Program-made: the position numbers and the translations under genes
In this document: positions 15,381 through 22,299 of the stretch, one piece after another
Layout of the letters: every line of letters starts with the position of its first letter
Position numbering within the stretch: position 1 is the stretch's first letter
Notes under the pieces: generated by a model
Seen by the model: only the letters and a program-made list of their open reading frames with translations
What the model was told of the DNA's origin: nothing
Database searches by the model: none
Source of the DNA: Gordonia gummivorans
Lineage (GTDB): Bacteria > Actinomycetota > Actinomycetes > Mycobacteriales > Mycobacteriaceae
DNA length: 64,000 nucleotides
NCBI RefSeq assembly: GCF_022513585.1
Contig: NZ_JAKWBF010000012.1
Location: 1 to 64,000 of the forward strand
Direction: 5' to 3'

Positions 15381-16600
15381 CGGTAGTGCGGGTTGTTCAG
15401 AACCGGGATCTCGATGTTGATCGGCATCCGCAGTTCGGACATGTAGAACAGCACGAACTGACGCAGGAACTCGTCGATCATCCAGTACGCCTCCTTGGGC
15501 ATGCCGACGTTCAAGATGCCCTCGCGGACCAGCACGTAAGGACCCCACGCGGTTTCGAGCAGCGGCGTCCAGACCGGTTCCCGCGGGATGTGCAGCGAGT
15601 CGGCGAACTTGTCTCCCAGCATGAATCGGGTGAGCGCACCGAGCACACCACGCGACAGCAGGGTCAGGTCGAGGTTCATGCCAAGGTCCAGCAGGATGTC
15701 GGCGAGCTTCTGCCCCTCGGGCGTCCAGTGCAGGATCGGGTCCAGCACCTGGCTCGCCTGCGCATCGGCCTGATCCCATGACGCCGGGATGTACTGATCC
15801 TGAACGCCCAGCATGTGGGCAGTGATCTGCCAGGAGTGCAGGAATCCCCTCGACTCGTCCTTCGCAATCGGGACGCGCCACTTCTCCAGATTGCGCATCA
15901 CGGTCGTCGGCAGACTGTGCCAGGTGACCATGATGTCGGCCTGACTGATCGGCACCTTCTCCGTCGCGACATTCCTCCACCACGCCGACTGCGGGAGCAT
16001 GTGACGGACCGCGGCATGGGCCAGACGGGTCTTGACGCAGGTCACAACCATCTCACCGTCGGGCCGATAGGCGTTGAGGGACCCGATGTCGTAGCCGAGT
16101 TTCGCGGTCTTGGTGATGCGGTCCTTCATGTCGGCGCCGCCACGCGAGTAGTACACGGCCTTGGCTTCGCGCGGGATCATCGTGCTCATCATGCCGCTGG
16201 CGAAACCATAGAGAACGCCCAGGTAGGTGCCGCGTTTCTGGTTGAACCGGACTGCTGTCTCGAGCTGACTCCGGTCGGCCCACGACGGCAGTTGCCGGGC
16301 GTGCTCCATGAAGTCACGCAGTTCACGCGGAAGTCCGGCCGGAAGCGGCTGGCCGTTCTTGGTCCAACTGCGGAGCAGCTGATTGACCTTGGGAACCTGG
16401 CCGCGGTCGAGCAGGTTCGCGACCACGGGATCGGCCTCGTCGTCCCACACCGTTCGCGGGTCGGCGCCGTTGCCGCGGCCGGGCACCGAGCCGGCCGGCG
16501 ACCACGTCCAGGGTGTCCCCTGCGCGGCGACTGCCACGGCCCCCAGCGCTCCGACGGCACCTCCGGTCCGTAAGACCTGCCTTCTGCTGAGATTGTCCAT
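15377..16600 (-). CDS. lcp: Latex-clearing protein, rubber oxygenase Lcp
   Basis: 407 residues. A Tat signal (SRRQVLRTGG, hydrophobic core to about residue 27) directs export. The body is the DUF2236 b-type haem oxygenase that cleaves cis-1,4-polyisoprene double bonds into oligo-isoprenoid aldehydes and ketones. Whole-protein similarity to Gordonia polyisoprenivorans Lcp is recognisable (WTWSP, KRGTYLGVLYGFASGMMST, TWHSLPTTVM, HSWQ-x-TAHMLG). R161, K164, T165 and H195 keep the exact spacing of LcpK30 R164, K167, T168 and axial-ligand H198. The gene is divergent from a TetR regulator, as in rubber degraders, with two inverted repeats between them. Confidence 0.93.
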   Translation of the reverse strand: MDNLSRRQVLRTGGAVGALGAVAVAAQGTPWTWSPAGSVPGRGNGADPRTVWDDEADPVVANLLDRGQVPKVNQLLRSWTKNGQPLPAGLPRELRDFMEHARQLPSWADRSQLETAVRFNQKRGTYLGVLYGFASGMMSTMIPREAKAVYYSRGGADMKDRITKTAKLGYDIGSLNAYRPDGEMVVTCVKTRLAHAAVRHMLPQSAWWRNVATEKVPISQADIMVTWHSLPTTVMRNLEKWRVPIAKDESRGFLHSWQITAHMLGVQDQYIPASWDQADAQASQVLDPILHWTPEGQKLADILLDLGMNLDLTLLSRGVLGALTRFMLGDKFADSLHIPREPVWTPLLETAWGPYVLVREGILNVGMPKEAYWMIDEFLRQFVLFYMSELRMPINIEIPVLNNPHYR

Positions 16601-16624
16601 TTTCCCCGTCCTTCATGTGGCAAT

Positions 16625-16641
16625 GTGACAGTGATTGTCAC
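16625..16641. promoter_or_regulatory. Inverted repeat in lcp promoter, candidate operator
   Basis: GTGACA-n5-TGTCAC, perfect 6-bp arms, lies 25 bp upstream of the lcp ATG, where a bound TetR protein would block lcp transcription or initiation. Regulator assignment is inferred from position. Confidence 0.5.
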
Positions 16642-16714
16642 CTTGTAACATTTCTATCACCGAGTGAGCCAGGACACAGCAGATTGTCAGAACTCGAAAC
16701 AGTAGAATCAGGTC

Positions 16715-16726
16715 GAACGATCGTTC
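16715..16726. promoter_or_regulatory. Palindrome before the TetR gene, candidate autoregulatory operator
   Basis: GAACGATCGTTC is a perfect 12-bp palindrome ending 4 bp before the AGGAGG of the regulator. Its sequence differs from the lcp-side repeat, so the two sites may bind different proteins. Confidence 0.5.
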
Positions 16727-16740
16727 ATCCAGGAGGCCCC

Positions 16741-17436
16741 GTGCGCGCAGCGCCGATCGAACCCGAGTCGACGCCCTCCCGATCGCGCCCGGAACAATCC
16801 CTGCTCGAGCGCGCATATCTCCGCGCACTCGACACCGCCGCCGACGAAGCGCCCGACCCCACCTCCGAACGTCTCCTCGATGCCGCATTTGACCTGTTCT
16901 GCCGCACCGGGATTCAGCGCACACCGATGGAGAAGGTCGCTCAACGAGCCGGAGTCACCCGCGTCACGCTCTACCGGAAGTTCGAGACCAAGGACGCCCT
17001 CGTCGAACATGTGGTGCTTCGCGAGTTCCGTCGATACTTCGACCAGTTCCGCACCAACATCCACAACGCGTCGACGGTCGAGGACCGCGTCGTACTCGGT
17101 TTCGTCGCGTCGTTGCGAGCGATCTCGCACAACCCCCTGATCGGCGGCCTGTCCGACGCCGAACCCGCGTTGCTCATCGAATCGATGATCGGCGACAACG
17201 GGCAACTCCTCGCCACGGTCGGGCAGTTCGTCGCCGGTCAGCTGAGACGTGAACAGAGCGCAGGCAACGTGGCCGCCGACCTCGACGTCGATCTGGTCGC
17301 CGAGATGATGGTCCGGATCTCGGCGTCGTTCCTCACCGTGCCAAGCCGCATCGTCGCGATCGACGACGACGCGCAATTGGTCTCGCTCGCACGACAATTC
17401 CTCGTACCGATGCTGCGCCAACCGTCGTCGGGATAA
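16741..17436 (+). CDS. TetR-family regulator, probable lcp regulator
   Basis: 231 residues. The N-terminal helix-turn-helix (about 40-85) includes LLDAAFDLFCRTG and MEKVAQRAGVTRVTLYRKFETKDALVEHV, a canonical TetR DNA-binding domain; an all-helical ligand domain follows. AGGAGG at 16731-16736 points to GTG at 16741; the frame continues upstream to 16615 but crosses both inverted repeats and the promoter, so that start is unlikely. Being divergent from lcp, it is the natural candidate for the LcpR repressor that responds to rubber degradation products. This role is established for a G. polyisoprenivorans homologue and is inferred here. Confidence 0.82.
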   Translation: MRAAPIEPESTPSRSRPEQSLLERAYLRALDTAADEAPDPTSERLLDAAFDLFCRTGIQRTPMEKVAQRAGVTRVTLYRKFETKDALVEHVVLREFRRYFDQFRTNIHNASTVEDRVVLGFVASLRAISHNPLIGGLSDAEPALLIESMIGDNGQLLATVGQFVAGQLRREQSAGNVAADLDVDLVAEMMVRISASFLTVPSRIVAIDDDAQLVSLARQFLVPMLRQPSSG

Positions 17437-17498
17437 CATCGCGATCGAGCGGCGGATAACCGTTGTTCTGGTTCGGGGGCCCAACGTCGGGATGCGTC

Positions 17499-19265
17499 AT
17501 GGCCGAGTCGAGAATGCTTGACCCGCTTCACCGTTCACAGACAGGTCCCCCGTCGCACCACAGACTGGCCAGAGTCGCGATAGCCGTGTGCGCGATCGCC
17601 GCGATGGTGACCGCCGGCAGCATGACCTTCACCGACCGCGTCGAGTACACGACGGTGACCACGGCGCGCTACTCGATTCCCGTCGTCCTCGTCGCATCCA
17701 TCAATCAGTCGCCGACGACGCTCGGGGTCGCCGATTCCAACCTGTATCTCCTGAGTGATGCCGAGATCGCACGCACCCTCGACGAGCTGCAAGCGATGGG
17801 TGTCAAGGACATTCGGATCGGCGCACCGTGGATCTACATCCAACCCGACGGGCCCGACTCCTACGACTGGGAGAAGCTCGACACGATTGTCGACGCCGCG
17901 CAGGAGCGCGACATGAACATCGTCATGGTGGTGTCGGGAACACCGTCGTGGGCGGGGTTCCCGATCAACGGCCACGTCGACCCGGATGTCTACGCGACCT
18001 TCGCCGGCACCCTCGCCACCCGGTACCAGGGCCGGGTCTCCGCGTATGAGATCTGGAACGAGCCCAACGGTTTCGCCTTCTACAACCCGGTCGACCCCGA
18101 GGCCTACACGGCGATGCTCAAGGCGGCTTACCCCGCCATCAAGGCGGCCGACCCGGACGCGGTGGTGATCGCCGGCGTACTCGGGGCGGTGCCCACCGGT
18201 CTCGGCACCCTGAGTCCCGTCACGTTTGTGCAGCGCATGTATGCCGCGGGCGCGAAGGACAGCTTCGACGCCCTCTCCTATCACCCGTATCACTACTGGA
18301 CCGCCTTCTCGGAGGGCGGCGACGTCACCGACTCGCCCATCAACCAGATGACGGCCATCTACGCGCTGATGGTCGCCAACGGCGACGGCGACCTCAAAAT
18401 CTGGGCCACCGAATACGGCCTGCCGACGGGTCAGCTGTCGGAGGCCCAGCAGGCTGCCTACATCGCCGACCTGATCACCAGGTGGCAGACGATGGACGGC
18501 GCAGGTCCGATATTCATCTACAGCGCCCGGGATTCGAACACCGGAAGCTGGGACGCGGAGGACAACTTCGGCCTGTTCCGCACCGACTGGACGGCCAAGC
18601 CCGCGGTTGCCGTCGTCACCGCGATGATCGCCGACCTCGCCGACGGAAAGCTCGACAATCCCTTCACGGGCCCGATCCCGCAACCGTCGGTGCTCACCGT
18701 GCTGTCGGTGATCGCGGTGCAGTTCGTGGCGGGCGTCCTCCGCGTCCCACTCGGCATCCTCAAGACGGGTTTCGACGCTTTCACCGGTCTGGTCACCGAC
18801 ATCGTCAACTCGGTTCTCGAACTGCTCGGTGTGTCGCCCGCATCGACGGCGGCCAAGGCCACCGCGGCCGTCGCCGATACCGCCGCTGTGCGCTCATTCT
18901 CGATCGCGTCGGAGCAGGAAGCCCCGGTAGCGAACGACCCCATCGTGAACAAACCCGTCGTCAACACCCCGGAGACGACCACAGCCCCAGCGCCGGCGCC
19001 CACCGTCAGCAAGTCGACCGCGCGCAACGAGCCGACCGGCAGCAAAACGAACAACAGCACAACCATCAACAAGCAGAACCAATCACCCGAATCGACCCCG
19101 AACGAGCCAGACGGAAGCGACGACGATCCGCCCGCGGATGAAACGTCCGACGCCACCGCTGACCACGGTGACACCACAACCGACACCACAACCGAGAACG
19201 ACACAACCGACAGCACCACCGATCACGACTCTGACGGCGAGGGCAGTTCGACGGCGACCGAGTGA
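17499..19265 (+). CDS. Secreted or membrane-anchored cellulase-family glycoside hydrolase with disordered tail
   Basis: 588 residues. A signal or anchor helix at about 25-45 (ARVAIAVCAIAAMVTAGS) precedes a (beta/alpha)8 glycosidase domain of GH5/GH39 type (about 70-390). E188 in EIWNEPNG is the acid/base and E305 in WATEYGLPT the nucleophile. After the barrel comes a short hydrophobic stretch and about 150 residues rich in Thr, Ser, Asp, Pro and Ala (ending TDSTTDHDSDGEGSSTATE), probably unstructured and suited to cell-wall spanning. The start was taken at ATG 17499; an in-frame TTG at 17463 is possible. The substrate is unknown; actinobacterial cell-envelope glycans are as likely as cellulose. 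Confidence 0.75.
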   Translation: MAESRMLDPLHRSQTGPPSHHRLARVAIAVCAIAAMVTAGSMTFTDRVEYTTVTTARYSIPVVLVASINQSPTTLGVADSNLYLLSDAEIARTLDELQAMGVKDIRIGAPWIYIQPDGPDSYDWEKLDTIVDAAQERDMNIVMVVSGTPSWAGFPINGHVDPDVYATFAGTLATRYQGRVSAYEIWNEPNGFAFYNPVDPEAYTAMLKAAYPAIKAADPDAVVIAGVLGAVPTGLGTLSPVTFVQRMYAAGAKDSFDALSYHPYHYWTAFSEGGDVTDSPINQMTAIYALMVANGDGDLKIWATEYGLPTGQLSEAQQAAYIADLITRWQTMDGAGPIFIYSARDSNTGSWDAEDNFGLFRTDWTAKPAVAVVTAMIADLADGKLDNPFTGPIPQPSVLTVLSVIAVQFVAGVLRVPLGILKTGFDAFTGLVTDIVNSVLELLGVSPASTAAKATAAVADTAAVRSFSIASEQEAPVANDPIVNKPVVNTPETTTAPAPAPTVSKSTARNEPTGSKTNNSTTINKQNQSPESTPNEPDGSDDDPPADETSDATADHGDTTTDTTTENDTTDSTTDHDSDGEGSSTATE

Positions 19266-19332
19266 CCCGCGGTTCGGGTCATCCCACCCGCATGACGGTG
19301 GTGTGACCCACTTGCGCATATGCTTTCCAGCC

Positions 19333-20958
19333 ATGCGCAAATGGTTCGTGATCGTCATCCTCGCGGTCTCTCAGTTCGTCATGGTGCTCGACAGCACCGT
19401 GATGAACGTGTCCATCTCCACCGTCGCCAAGGACCTGGACACGACGATCACCGGCATGCAGGCCGCGATCACGTTCTACACGCTGACGATGGCGGCCTTC
19501 ATGCTGACCGGCGGCAAGTTCGGTGACCTGCTGGGCCGGGCCCGGGCGTTCAAGATCGGTTCGGTGATCTACGGCATCGGCTCGTTGCTCACGGCGCTCA
19601 GCCCCAACCTGCCCGTGCTTCTGTTCGGCTGGTCGCTGGTGGAAGGTCTCGGTGCCGTGCTGGTCATCCCGGCCATCGCCGCCCTGGCCGCTGTCAACTA
19701 CACCGGCAAGGCCCGGGTCACCGCGTTCTCGATCCTCGGCGCCGTGACCGGACTCGCCGCCGCCGTCGGGCCGTTGATCGGTGGCCTGGTCACCACCTAC
19801 CTCTCGTGGCGCTACGTGTTCGCCGCCGAGACCGTCGTGATGATCGGCGTGCTGCTCGTGTCCGGTCGGATCAAGGACGACGAACGCAACCGGGAGACCC
19901 GCATCGATCCGCTGTCGGTTCTGCTGTCGGCGGGCGGTATGGCCCTGGTCGTCTTCGGTGTGCTGCAGTCCAAGACGTGGGGCTGGCTCAAGCCGCTCAA
20001 CCCACCCGAGATCGGCGACCGAACCATTGCGCCCCTGGGGGTTTCGCCGGTCGCCTACCTGATCCTGTTCGGCGTCGTGGTGCTCTGGCTGTTCGTCATC
20101 CGGCAACGGGCCCTCGCGGATTCGGGCCGTCAGCCGCTGCTGAATGTCGACCTGCTGCGCGTCGGCGCGCTGCGCGGTGGGCTGTCGGGATTCCTGGTGC
20201 AGTACTTCGCGATCGCGGCACTGTTCTTCGTCGTACCGGTCTACCTGCAGACGATGCTCGGCAAGGACGCCATGCAGACCGGACTCAAGATTCTGCCGCT
20301 GTCGGCGGGTCTGGTGGTGTTCTCCGCGATCGGATCGTGGTTGACCGCCCATCGCTCCACCCGCTTCATCGCGCGACTTGGCCAGGTGGTGATGGCGGCG
20401 GGCATCCTGTTCACCATCGGCGCGATCGAACCCGCCTTGCGCGGATGGCTTTTCGCGATCGGCATGTTCGTGGTCGGCGCCGGATTCGGTCTGCTCGCCT
20501 CGCAGTTGGGGAATGCCAACATGTCTGCGGTGAAGGAGTCCGACACCTCGGAGGTCGGCGGCCTGCAGGGCACCTTCCAGAATCTCGGATCGTCGTTCGG
20601 AACGGCAGTGGTCGGGTCGGTGTTCATCCTGCTGCTCGGCTCGGGTTTCACCACGTCGATCGAGGACGCCCAATCCCTCAGCCCGTCACAGAAACAGCAG
20701 ATCATCGCCACGGTCAACGACGCCGGGGTGCCGATCATCTCCGAGTCGGAGGCGATCGCACTGGTCGATCAGTCTGGCGGGTCCCAGGAAGCCTCGGCCG
20801 AGGTCGGCAGGGTGTACGCCGACAGTCAGATCGATGCACTCAAGCAGGCGTTGTTCATCGTCTTCGTACTCACCGTGCTGTCCCTGTTCCTGTCGAGACG
20901 ACTCCCCGATCGGGTCGCCGCCCCGACCGGGACAGGCAACGAGGCTCGATCCAACTGA
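19333..20958 (+). CDS. MFS drug exporter, DHA2 (EmrB/QacA) family
   Basis: 541 residues with 14 predicted transmembrane helices. The first helix contains LDSTVMNVS, the DHA2 signature; GKFGDLLGRARAFKIG is the loop 2-3 motif; motif C-like GPLIGGLV lies in TM5. Such proteins export hydrophobic drugs or lipids using the proton gradient. The ATG at 19333 directly precedes MRKWFVIVILAVSQF; the frame runs further upstream into the glycosidase gene but has no helix there. The TGA stop codon (20956-20958) lies within repeat A3. Confidence 0.86.
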   Translation: MRKWFVIVILAVSQFVMVLDSTVMNVSISTVAKDLDTTITGMQAAITFYTLTMAAFMLTGGKFGDLLGRARAFKIGSVIYGIGSLLTALSPNLPVLLFGWSLVEGLGAVLVIPAIAALAAVNYTGKARVTAFSILGAVTGLAAAVGPLIGGLVTTYLSWRYVFAAETVVMIGVLLVSGRIKDDERNRETRIDPLSVLLSAGGMALVVFGVLQSKTWGWLKPLNPPEIGDRTIAPLGVSPVAYLILFGVVVLWLFVIRQRALADSGRQPLLNVDLLRVGALRGGLSGFLVQYFAIAALFFVVPVYLQTMLGKDAMQTGLKILPLSAGLVVFSAIGSWLTAHRSTRFIARLGQVVMAAGILFTIGAIEPALRGWLFAIGMFVVGAGFGLLASQLGNANMSAVKESDTSEVGGLQGTFQNLGSSFGTAVVGSVFILLLGSGFTTSIEDAQSLSPSQKQQIIATVNDAGVPIISESEAIALVDQSGGSQEASAEVGRVYADSQIDALKQALFIVFVLTVLSLFLSRRLPDRVAAPTGTGNEARSN

Positions 20959-20991
20959 TCCGAAGAGTACTGCTTTCGTCCTCCTGAACTG
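20955..20991 (-). repeat. Dispersed repeat A, copy A3
   Basis: Reverse orientation: CTGATCCGAAGAGTACTGC ... CTCCTGAACTG. The first four bases CTGA contain the stop codon of the MFS gene. Confidence 0.65.
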
Positions 20992-21094
20992 GGGGTGTGC
21001 GGAGGCTTCGCGGCGGCCATCCCATCGCGATCGCGGGGTGTCCGCCGTGACACCGGCCCTCGACGACGAGCCTCTTCCCGCCTCCGCGATCGCC

Positions 21095-21190
21095 GACTCG
21101 CTCCGGACATTCTGTGTCCTGTTGGAGAATCTGTGTGCTGCAGCACACGGTTGACCCGATTCGGCACAGGGTGTGGCCTGAGGCCACCCA
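21095..21190 (+). repeat. Dispersed repeat C, copy C1
   Basis: Matches 61664-61753 along its length (CTCTGTGTCC or TTCTGTGTCCT, then GAATCTGTGTGCTGCAGC, then CGATTCGGCACAGGGTGTG, then CTGAGGCCAC). The centre is CTGCAG with GTGTGCTGCAGCACAC around it; the outer stem is degenerate here. Confidence 0.65.
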
Positions 21191-21267
21191 TGGCACATCA
21201 CCGCCCAGGTCGGGCGCGGCTTCGGTATGGCCACCTCTCGCGTCGTCCTGCGAGAACTCGAGTTGAG

Positions 21268-21305
21268 TTGGAGAACGCGAGTGCTGCAGCACTCGCGTTC
21301 TCCAA
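21268..21305. repeat. Perfect 38-bp palindrome, family C (C3)
   Basis: Arms of 19 bp (left arm TTGGAGAACGCGAGTGCTG) meet at CTGCAG with no mismatch. Followed by TTCGGC, as in the other C copies, and preceded by GTTG. It would form a very stable hairpin in either strand. Confidence 0.75.
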
Positions 21306-21411
21306 TTCGGCTCCTGTTGTCGCGGGTGCCGGCCGCGCGGAGCCTCCGGGCCGCGTGGGCGGCCACGTTCTTCCCACGTCCAAGATCCTCGGCAACGCCG
21401 ACGGAGGGACG

Positions 21412-21455
21412 CTGACTCGAAGAGTACTGCCTTCGGCCTCCTGAGCTGCAGAAAC
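21412..21455 (-). repeat. Dispersed repeat A, copy A6
   Basis: Reverse orientation: CTGACTCGAAGAGTACTGCC ... CTCCTGAGCTGCAGAAAC. Here no recognisable gene ends at the CTGA border. Confidence 0.6.
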
Positions 21456-21470
21456 ACGATACCGTCGTGC

Positions 21471-21580
21471 CCGAAAAATCTAGGGGAAGAAGTTCTTCCC
21501 CGGGGTTCGTAGTCGTCCGCGAGAATTTTCTGGAGGAAGACACCAAGGGCCGGGGAAGAAGTTTCCTCCCCTACTTTTGT
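21471..21580 (+). repeat. Dispersed palindromic element B, copy B1
   Basis: Starts CCGAAAAATCTAGGGGAAGA and ends TTTCCTCCCCTACTTTTG. Two hairpins, GGGGAAGAAGTTCTTCCCC and GGGGAAGAAGTTTCCTCCCC, flank a centre containing GTCGTCC and GGAAGACACC. It matches B2 and B3 in reverse orientation. Confidence 0.75.
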
Positions 21581-21597
21581 GGGCGCAGGTGCCTGGC

Positions 21598-21619
21598 ATC
21601 GCGTTCGGCAGAACGCGAT
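21598..21619. repeat. Perfect 9-bp hairpin
   Basis: ATCGCGTTC and GAACGCGAT separated by GGCA, between elements B1 and D2. Possibly part of D2; D1 lacks it. Confidence 0.55.
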
Positions 21620-21631
21620 GGCCGACAATCG

Positions 21632-21712
21632 GTGACTGAGATCGGGCCCGAGAGCGTCCGCTTCCGGGACATACCCGGACGACCACCGTCAGGGGCCCGA
21701 TCCTGGCCACCG
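21632..21712. repeat. Dispersed palindromic repeat D, copy D2
   Basis: Outer arms GAGATCGGGCCC and GGGGCCCGATC, inner stem TCCGGG-n5-CCCGGA, same layout as D1 at 9582-9659. It ends 16 bp before the stop codon of the minus-strand SRPBCC gene. Confidence 0.6.
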
Positions 21713-21727
21713 GCCCCGACCTCCGGA

Positions 21728-22168
21728 TCAATCTGCTTGAGCGAGATAGGCTTTGATCTTGGAGTCGGTGTATCGCACACCCTGCGACGCGAACGGTCCG
21801 ATGATGGCGCCGAGCGCACGGCCGGCCAGTCCACCCGGAAGCGTGTAACCGAATTCGACCAAGACCTGTGTGCCGCCGTCCTTGTCGGCGAACTTCCACG
21901 TCGTGTCGGCCTTGAAACCCTCGATCGCCTTGAGGACGATGAGCTCGTTCTCCACCCACTCCATGCATTCGACGGTCGACTTCAGCTTCTTGGGGCCGAC
22001 GTCGATGGTCACGTCGAAGACCGAGCCGAGGCCCGACTTAATGTCCGATGTCGGCTCGAACCGCTGCACGCCGAACATGTACTCGGGGACGTTCTCGTAC
22101 CCGTTGACGTAGGTGAAGATCTGGTCGCGCGGACCGTCGATCAATGCTTCATGCCGTACCACTCCCAC
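21728..22168 (-). CDS. SRPBCC-family protein
   Basis: 146 residues. The first strand and helix are VVRHEALIDGPRDQIFTYVNGYENVPEYM, the usual start of SRPBCC proteins; later come DVTIDVG and GGTQVLVEFGYTLPGGLAGRALG, a strand and the long C-terminal helix that closes the cavity. It probably binds a hydrophobic ligand; no catalytic motif is seen. No ATG is available, so GTG at 22168 (or 22162) is the start. It is divergent from the gamma-glutamyltransferase gene, with about 130 bp between starts. Confidence 0.72.
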   Translation of the reverse strand: MGVVRHEALIDGPRDQIFTYVNGYENVPEYMFGVQRFEPTSDIKSGLGSVFDVTIDVGPKKLKSTVECMEWVENELIVLKAIEGFKADTTWKFADKDGGTQVLVEFGYTLPGGLAGRALGAIIGPFASQGVRYTDSKIKAYLAQAD

Positions 22169-22299
22169 AGCGGGGCTCCCTCCGGACGAACGACAATGCG
22201 GACCGGCCCTCCACCGGCCTCGACGTCCGACCCTATGTGATCGGCACTACACGATCGCAAAGCGCCCCGTCTCCGAAGTGTCCGTCTAATCTGGCCCCT

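Larger units (their letters stand above)
20959..21727. other. Repeat nest without genes
   Basis: About 770 bp between the MFS exporter and an SRPBCC gene hold two A copies, two C palindromes, one B element, one extra hairpin and one D element almost back to back. No reading frame across it shows a recognisable domain, and the longer open frames run through palindromes. This is the densest repeat region of the window. Confidence 0.7.

Noticed and set aside
14040..15983. A 647-codon open frame on the minus strand
   Set aside because: It is antisense to the acyltransferase and lcp genes, has no domain pattern, and is rich in Arg, Gly and Asp as expected from GC-biased shadow frames.
21227..21415. 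Short open frame in the repeat nest, ending at repeat A6
   Set aside because: It runs through the perfect palindrome C3, has no start signal and no similarity pattern.
20955..21712. Possible CRISPR array
   Set aside because: Repeats differ in sequence and spacing and are individually palindromic; no regular direct repeats with unique spacers and no cas genes in the window.
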